Below, one piece after another: positions 58,902 through 64,000 of a DNA stretch of 64,000 bases. The notes beneath the pieces were generated by a model. The model searched no databases. It worked only from the letters and a program-made list of their open reading frames with translations, and was not told the origin of the DNA. The DNA lies in contig NZ_CP051144.1 of assembly GCF_012317385.1 (NCBI RefSeq), positions 496,001 to 560,000 on the forward strand, given 5' to 3'. The number at the start of each line of letters is the position of its first letter. Positions within the stretch are counted from its first letter, which is position 1. Made by a program: the position numbers and the translations under genes. The DNA is from Romboutsia sp. CE17. Lineage in GTDB: Bacteria > Bacillota > Clostridia > Peptostreptococcales > Peptostreptococcaceae.

Positions 58902-60317
58902 ATGGATAAATATATTTTAGAAATTAATAATTCTTCTAGTAAATACCTACAAATTTATAACCATATAAAGAAACTTATAGTGGATAAAAAGATAAAAGAG
59001 TATGAAAAGCTACCACCAATAAGGAAACTAGCAGAGGCAATATGTGTAAACAATGCAACTATAGTAAAGGTTTATGAACTTTTAGAAAAAGAAGGATACA
59101 TATATAAGATTGTTGGGAGCGGGACCTTTGCTTCTGATCTAAGATGTAAAAAAAATAAAAAACTAAGAAAAAATATAATACATTTTGATAGTGGTAATCC
59201 ATCAACTGAAATTTTTCCTATAGATGATTTTAAAAAAGCTATAAATATGGCACTATCTAATGAAGGTTCATCTATATTTGAGTATGATGAGGGATTAGGT
59301 TCAGAAGAGTTGAGAGAAAATATATCCAAATACTTAAATGATAGATTTATAAAAACTAATAAAGATAATATACAAATAATATCTGGTGCTCAGCAAGGAA
59401 TAGATATAGTGTGTAAAGGACTAATAAATTACTCTGATGTAGTTTTTGTAGAAGAACCAACATATAATGGTGCAATAGAAGTATTTAAAAGTAGGGGTGC
59501 AAAAATAATACCAATTCCTATGTTAGACGATGGAATCGATATTGGTATATTAAAATTAAAACTGGAAAAAATTAAGCCAAAATTAATTTATACGATGCCA
59601 AATTTTCAAAATCCAACAGGGATATCTTATTCAACTTATAAGAAGAAAAAATTAATAGAACTATCTGAAGAATACGATTTTTATATATTAGAAGACGACT
59701 TTATAAGTGACTTTACCTTTGAATCAGAGGACAATAGAACGCTTAGAAGCTATGATAATAAAAATAGAGTTATATATATAAAAAGTTTTTCTAAAATACT
59801 TATGCCCGGTCTTAGAATAGGTATAGTTGAAATTCCTTGTGAATTACAAAAACAAATTCTTTGGGCAAAATATTCATCTGATATATCAACTCCAGGACTT
59901 ATACAAAAATCAATGTTTTATTATATGAAATACTTTAATTGGGATGAGTATTTAAATTCAATAGATAAGATATATAGTGAAAAATTTAAAGTAGCAAAAT
60001 GCTTGATTTTAGAAAAGTTAAGTGATAAATTAAAGATTAGGAATTCTAATGGAGGTATAAATTTTTTCTTAGAACTTCCAAGAGGCTATCTATCTCAAGA
60101 CTTTTATGAATTTATTTTAGAGAAAGGAGTTTCTATAACTCCAGGAACTTACTTTTTTGATAATATAATAGATGATAGATTTTTTAGGATTAACATAGCA
60201 AATGCAAGTATAGGAGATTTAGAAAAGGGAATATCTATAATAAGTGATAATTTACAAGAATTCTTTGATAAAAATAAAAGCAAAACAGAATTAAGAAGCA
60301 ATAAAGTGTTTTATTAA
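58902..60317 (+). CDS. MocR-family regulator (GntR helix-turn-helix fused to aminotransferase)
   Basis: A 471-residue protein. An N-terminal winged helix (EKLPPIRKLAEAICVNNATIVKVYELLEKEGY) is joined to a class-I aminotransferase fold with NPTGISYS, DDFISDF and a PLP-binding lysine in YIKSFSKILMPGLRIG. MocR proteins often control PLP, GABA or amino-acid genes; the target is unknown. ATG follows GATGGTGATGAC. It is divergent from the SpoVB-like gene. Confidence 0.9.
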   Translation: MDKYILEINNSSSKYLQIYNHIKKLIVDKKIKEYEKLPPIRKLAEAICVNNATIVKVYELLEKEGYIYKIVGSGTFASDLRCKKNKKLRKNIIHFDSGNPSTEIFPIDDFKKAINMALSNEGSSIFEYDEGLGSEELRENISKYLNDRFIKTNKDNIQIISGAQQGIDIVCKGLINYSDVVFVEEPTYNGAIEVFKSRGAKIIPIPMLDDGIDIGILKLKLEKIKPKLIYTMPNFQNPTGISYSTYKKKKLIELSEEYDFYILEDDFISDFTFESEDNRTLRSYDNKNRVIYIKSFSKILMPGLRIGIVEIPCELQKQILWAKYSSDISTPGLIQKSMFYYMKYFNWDEYLNSIDKIYSEKFKVAKCLILEKLSDKLKIRNSNGGINFFLELPRGYLSQDFYEFILEKGVSITPGTYFFDNIIDDRFFRINIANASIGDLEKGISIISDNLQEFFDKNKSKTELRSNKVFY

Positions 60318-60341
60318 AACAGATAAATTTAGGAGGCAATT

Positions 60342-60551
60342 ATGTTTGATCAAAAGAAATTAGATAGAATAAACGAATTAGCAAAGAAAAATAAGGCTGA
60401 AGGATTAACAGAAGAAGAAAAAAAAGAAAGAGAAATTTTAAGACAAGAATACTTAACTAATTTTAGAGCTCATTTTAGATCAAGATTAGATAATGTTAAA
60501 GTAGTTTCACCAGAAGAATACGAAGAATATATGAAAAATAATAAAAATTAA
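60342..60551 (+). CDS. DUF896 (YnzC-like) small protein
   Basis: A 69-residue helical protein matching DUF896: INELAKKNKAEGLTEEEKKE, LRQEYLTNFRAHFRSRLDNV. The function of the family is unclear. ATG follows TTAGGAGGCAATT, 24 bases after the MocR gene, and the aminopeptidase gene follows 35 bases later. Confidence 0.9.
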   Translation: MFDQKKLDRINELAKKNKAEGLTEEEKKEREILRQEYLTNFRAHFRSRLDNVKVVSPEEYEEYMKNNKN

Positions 60552-60586
60552 TATATTAATTTTAACTTATAAATAGGAGGGGTAAA

Positions 60587-61978
60587 ATGGAGATAAAATA
60601 TGAAGCAAAAAATGCATGGGAATTACATATAAAAAATAATTCTCTAAAAGATGTTATGACCTATTCAAAAGGATATAAAGATTTTTTAAATAAGTCAAAA
60701 ACTGAAAGAAGTTGTGCTAAAGAAATAATAAAACAAGCTAAAGAGAATGGATATATATCTATTGAAGAGGCTATGTCTAAAGGAAGTATAAAAGCTGGAG
60801 ATAAAATTTATGCTAATAACAAAGATAAAGGTGTATGTTTATTCTTAATAGGAAAAAATTCTATAGAAAGAGGAATGAGAATAATAGGTAGTCATATAGA
60901 CTCACCGAGACTTGATTTAAAGGCAAACCCTCTTTATCAAGAGGCAAACTTAGGACTGCTTAAAACTCATTACTATGGAGGAATAAAAAAATATCAATGG
61001 CTAGCTCAACCACTATCTTTACATGGAGTAGTAATTTTAAAAGATGGAAAAAAAGTTGAAATCTGTATAGGTGAAGATGATTCAGATCCTGTATTTTGCA
61101 TAACTGATATTCTTCCTCACTTATCATCAGATCAAAATCAAAAGAAAATGGCTGAAGCAGTGAAAGGTGAAGATTTAAACTTATTAATAGGTAGTATACC
61201 TACTGAAGAACAAGAAGGTGTTGTTTGTAATATACTAAGAATATTAAATGAAAAATATAACATGATTGAAGAAGATTTTTTAACTGCTGAACTTGAAATA
61301 GTTCCGGCAGGTAAAGCTAGAGATTTAGGTCTTGATAAGTCTATGATTCTTTCTTATGGTCATGATGATAGAGTGTGTACTTATGCTGCTATGACATCTA
61401 TATTTGACATTGAGGAATCTGATTATACATTAGTTACCTTGTGTGCAGATAAAGAAGAAGTAGGATCGAATGGTAATACTGGTATGCAGTCTAGATTTTT
61501 TGAAAATTTAGTTGCAGAACTTATTGAGCTAGAAGGAAGTTATTCTGATTTAAAAATAAAAAGAGCTCTAGCTAGATCAAAAGTGTTATCTGCAGATGTT
61601 TCTGCTGCTTATGATCCAAACTTCCCTAGTGCATATGATAAGAGAAATTCTGCATATGCAGGAAACGGTGTAGTTTTAATTAAATATACTGGTTCAAGAG
61701 GAAAAGGTGGATGTAATGATGCTAATGCAGAATTTTTAGCTGAAGTAAGAAATGTATTTAATTCTGAAAATGTAGTTTGGCAAACAGGAGAACTTGGTAA
61801 AGTTGACCAAGGTGGAGGTGGAACAATAGCCTATATGTTAGCAAATTACGGGGCAGAAGTTGTTGACTGTGGAGTTGGTGTGCTTAGTATGCATGCTCCA
61901 TATGAGGCTATATCTAAAGTAGATTTATATGAGACTTATAAAGGATATAAGGCATTTTTTAATAAAATAAGCTTATAA
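60587..61978 (+). CDS. M18-family aminopeptidase
   Basis: A 463-residue dinuclear zinc aminopeptidase: GSHIDSPRLDL, GHDDRVCTYAAM, DKEEVGSNGNTG and a late SMHAPYE. It removes N-terminal residues, with acidic preference in many members, in the cytoplasm. ATG follows TAGGAGGGGTAAA. It is closed by a bidirectional terminator at 61981-62028. Confidence 0.94.
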   Translation: MEIKYEAKNAWELHIKNNSLKDVMTYSKGYKDFLNKSKTERSCAKEIIKQAKENGYISIEEAMSKGSIKAGDKIYANNKDKGVCLFLIGKNSIERGMRIIGSHIDSPRLDLKANPLYQEANLGLLKTHYYGGIKKYQWLAQPLSLHGVVILKDGKKVEICIGEDDSDPVFCITDILPHLSSDQNQKKMAEAVKGEDLNLLIGSIPTEEQEGVVCNILRILNEKYNMIEEDFLTAELEIVPAGKARDLGLDKSMILSYGHDDRVCTYAAMTSIFDIEESDYTLVTLCADKEEVGSNGNTGMQSRFFENLVAELIELEGSYSDLKIKRALARSKVLSADVSAAYDPNFPSAYDKRNSAYAGNGVVLIKYTGSRGKGGCNDANAEFLAEVRNVFNSENVVWQTGELGKVDQGGGGTIAYMLANYGAEVVDCGVGVLSMHAPYEAISKVDLYETYKGYKAFFNKISL

Positions 61979-61980
61979 TA

Positions 61981-62028
61981 AAAAGACGTACTATAAAATG
62001 AAGTTATATTCATTTTAGGTACGTCTTA
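61981..62028. terminator. Bidirectional terminator
   Basis: AAGACGTAC pairs with GTACGTCTT, extended by AAAATGAA/TTCATTTT, between the convergent aminopeptidase and LysR genes; its right arm lies inside the end of the LysR frame. Confidence 0.78.
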
Positions 62029-62930
62029 TTTTCAATATTAAAATAATCATATAGCTTATTTATAAACATATCCTCAAGAGGTGTTAACACTTTTTGTTTA
62101 GAATATATAAAGTAAAAGTTCCTATTAAAATCTAAGTTCTTAATTTTATAAAATTTAATTTTATTATCATTTATGTAATCAATAGCTGACATATATGATA
62201 TAAATGAAGCTCCAAGCCCAAGTTTAACCATTTCTTTTATAGATTCATTAGATTCTACATGAGCAACTATATTTAACTTATTAGGAGAAAAATGGTTTTT
62301 ATGTAGAGTATCAAAAATAAGACTTCTAGTTCCAGAACCTTGCTTTCTCATAATAAAATTAAGGTTAAATAGCTCATCAATATTTATATATCCATTTTCG
62401 TTAGGAATATAGTGGTTACTAGATGTTATTAGAACTAATTCATCTGTTGCTATTTTTATATTTTTAATTTGATTATTATGAGGTTTTACACCAACAAATC
62501 CAAAGCTAATTCTCTCATTTAAAATTTCAGAAACTGCATATTGAGAATCATAATGATTAATACTAAATTTTACATGAGGAAATTCATGGCAAAAATCTTG
62601 TAAAAATCCAGGTAATATATACGTCTCAGGGATTGAGCTACAAGCAATATCAATTAATCCTTCTATTTTTCCAGAATAATCTTTAATATCACAAATTGCT
62701 TTTTTGCAATTATTTAAAATACATACAGCATGTTTATAAAGTATCTCACCTGATTCAGTTAGCTTTATAGTTTTATTGCTTCTATTTAAAAGCACGGTAT
62801 TTAACTCTTTTTCTAAATTTTGAATATGAGAACTAATTGTAGGTTGTGTTAAAAATAATTCTCTGGCAGCTTTTGAAAAACTTTCATGTTTTACAACAGA
62901 TACAAATACTTCAAGTTGTTTAAAATCCAT
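62010..62930 (-). CDS. LysR-family transcriptional regulator
   Basis: A 306-residue regulator with an N-terminal helix-turn-helix (FSKAARELFLTQPTISSHIQNLEKELN) and a LysR substrate domain (IDIACSSIPETYILPGFLQDF, MRKQGSGTRSLI). The SSIPETYILP form is typical of the CysB/CysL and selenium-metabolism branch. ATG follows AGGAGGTTTCAC. A MoeA-like gene begins about 1 kb away, but a regulatory link is unproven. Confidence 0.9.
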   Translation of the reverse strand: MDFKQLEVFVSVVKHESFSKAARELFLTQPTISSHIQNLEKELNTVLLNRSNKTIKLTESGEILYKHAVCILNNCKKAICDIKDYSGKIEGLIDIACSSIPETYILPGFLQDFCHEFPHVKFSINHYDSQYAVSEILNERISFGFVGVKPHNNQIKNIKIATDELVLITSSNHYIPNENGYINIDELFNLNFIMRKQGSGTRSLIFDTLHKNHFSPNKLNIVAHVESNESIKEMVKLGLGASFISYMSAIDYINDNKIKFYKIKNLDFNRNFYFIYSKQKVLTPLEDMFINKLYDYFNIENKTYLK

Positions 62931-63078
62931 GTGAAACCTCCTTGATATATATAAATATATTATACATCATCTTATTACAAAAAAATTACAAATTGTCAAT
63001 AAATATTATTAAATCGTGAGAAATATTATATAATTAAATCAGAAAAAATAATTTTTATAAAAAAAGGAGGTCTATAAG

Positions 63079-63810
63079 ATGCATTTAAAGAAATTACTAG
63101 CTAGTTTCATTATTTTTAGTGTTTTTATTACAGGATGCAATAATTTTGAAAAGAAAGATACTGTATCAAGTAGAGCTAAGCAGCAACAAACTATGACTAA
63201 AGTTCAAAATGATGTAAATGAAATAATGAATAAAGACTATGATTATGTTTTAAGTAATATGGGAACTCCTTATAGCACTACTTATTGGATAGACAAAGAA
63301 AAGATGAATGAAGCTAAAACGATAGATGATATTAACAAAACAGGAACTATTGCTATGATTTATCCTAAATATACATCGGATAATGAATTAGATGGAAGTG
63401 CATTATATATAGAATTATATAATAATAAGGTTATTGAAGTTCAAACTTATGATTTTAATATTGATATCATAGAAGAAGAAACTGAAAAAGATAATAGTGT
63501 ACTTGTAATAGACAAGTATTCTGAAACTGGAGAATTAGAATTAAAAGATATAGAAAATATCAACTTAGAACTTTATAAAAATAAAGACTTAAAAGAATTA
63601 TATAATAAGTTGAATGGTATAAAACCAACTTTAGATGTATATGAAATGATAGGAAAAACTAAGTCAGTAGAGATATATATGCTTAATAAAAATGAGAAAG
63701 ATAGTAAAAAAGTATTAATAGTTTTTGCAAATAATGGGAAGATAGAAGATATAAAAATAACAAATAGTGACTTAATAATTGATCAAACTAAGGGATATTT
63801 ATTAAATTAA
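63079..63810 (+). CDS. Lipoprotein of unknown function
   Basis: A 243-residue protein with a lipoprotein signal (LKKLLASFIIFSVFITGC, lipidated Cys near residue 20), then an acidic, Lys/Glu-rich domain with no motif I recognise (IMNKDYDYVLSNMGTPYSTTYWIDKE). ATG follows AAAAAGGAGGTCTATAAG. A strong terminator follows immediately, so it is monocistronic. Confidence 0.78.
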   Translation: MHLKKLLASFIIFSVFITGCNNFEKKDTVSSRAKQQQTMTKVQNDVNEIMNKDYDYVLSNMGTPYSTTYWIDKEKMNEAKTIDDINKTGTIAMIYPKYTSDNELDGSALYIELYNNKVIEVQTYDFNIDIIEEETEKDNSVLVIDKYSETGELELKDIENINLELYKNKDLKELYNKLNGIKPTLDVYEMIGKTKSVEIYMLNKNEKDSKKVLIVFANNGKIEDIKITNSDLIIDQTKGYLLN

Positions 63811-63858
63811 AAAAGATTATAGCAATCTAAGTATAGATTAGCTATAATCTTTTTTGTA
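63811..63858 (+). terminator. Strong terminator
   Basis: AAAAGATTATAGC (63811-63823) pairs with GCTATAATCTTTT (63841-63853); a second inner stem AATCTA/TAGATT extends it; it is followed by T. Confidence 0.9.
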
Positions 63859-63890
63859 TCAGTGAAAAAATAAAGGAGATTGGTGAGGAA

Positions 63891-64000
63891 ATGATAGATA
63901 TAAAAGAAGCTGTAAATATTATAAAAAATAATTTAAAACCTAAAGAAGATGTAAGAAAAGTTAGTATTATAAATTCTATAAATAAAGTATGCGCACAAGA
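63891..64000 (+). CDS. Start of a MoeA-like molybdopterin biosynthesis gene (cut by window end)
   Basis: The frame is open from ATG 63891 (after AAAGGAGATTGGTGAGGAA) to the window edge, 36 codons. The product begins MIDIKEAVNIIKNN and continues to INSINKVCAQ, resembling the N-terminal helix of MoeA, molybdopterin molybdenumtransferase (EALGRVLAED-like ending). The available length is too short for certainty. Confidence 0.5.
   Translation, partial: MIDIKEAVNIIKNNLKPKEDVRKVSIINSINKVCAQ

Overview
The window is very AT-rich, low-GC clostridial chromosome. Gene content points to a spore-forming member of the Peptostreptococcaceae (the Clostridioides / Paraclostridium / Paeniclostridium / Romboutsia group): a CdeC-like cysteine-rich exosporium protein, a SpoVB-like flippase, addBA-sbcDC, Shine-Dalgarno-led genes with frequent TTG starts, and S-box control of methionine genes. 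The genus is inferred, not proven.

Layout. (1) 1-3410: spermidine/putrescine ABC transporter potABCD (potA cut by the window edge). (2) 3682-4647: membrane-anchored glucosaminidase. (3) 4840-10150: a complete rRNA operon, 16S - tRNA-Ala(UGC) - 23S - tRNA-Gly(UCC) - 5S, with long processing stems, a leader promoter, a second consensus promoter inside the spacer, and a thrice-repeated structured element whose stems covary. (4) 10242-10919: two small unknown genes. (5) 11053-28114: a seven-gene co-directional run for DNA-end processing. A three-gene split AddAB-like set (degenerate AddB-like helicase, UvrD-like helicase, stand-alone Fe-S PD-(D/E)XK nuclease) precedes addB, addA, sbcD and sbcC. 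(6) 28115-29131: two C-rich-loop terminator hairpins on the minus strand (candidate small RNAs) downstream of a small siroheme/4Fe-4S protein gene. (7) 29404-37482: housekeeping genes (CNNM/CorC, AI-2E family, pepT, phosphodiesterase, NAD kinase, YbaK-like editing protein, RluA-type pseudouridine synthase, NdpA-like nucleoid protein). (8) 37526-39160: SH3(x5)-NlpC/P60 cell-wall hydrolase. (9) 39890-45847: glucuronate catabolism (FCD/GntR regulator, SDR fructuronate reductase, KDPG aldolase, KDG kinase, UxuA, UxaC), giving glucuronate -> fructuronate -> mannonate -> KDG -> KDPG -> pyruvate + GAP. (10) 46184-48511: SAM-I riboswitch, metY, metA. (11) 48573-58759: acyl carrier protein and a sporulation-flavoured island: tiny two-helix Trp/Cys-rich proteins, a LacI regulator, a basic-tailed and an acidic-tailed protein, a structured ncRNA, a CdeC-like protein between two propeller-like unknowns, and a SpoVB-like flippase. 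(12) 58902-64000: MocR regulator, DUF896, M18 aminopeptidase, LysR regulator, lipoprotein and the start of a MoeA-like gene.

Main discovery. Six tiny membrane-hairpin genes (one at 39384, five at 49420-51092), the acidic-tail gene at 53017 and the cdeC-like gene are each preceded by a sequence matching the sigma-K promoter AC-N(15-17)-CATANNNT, six of the eight with exactly 17 bases. This ties a family of otherwise unrecognisable micro-proteins to late mother-cell gene expression and probably to the spore envelope.
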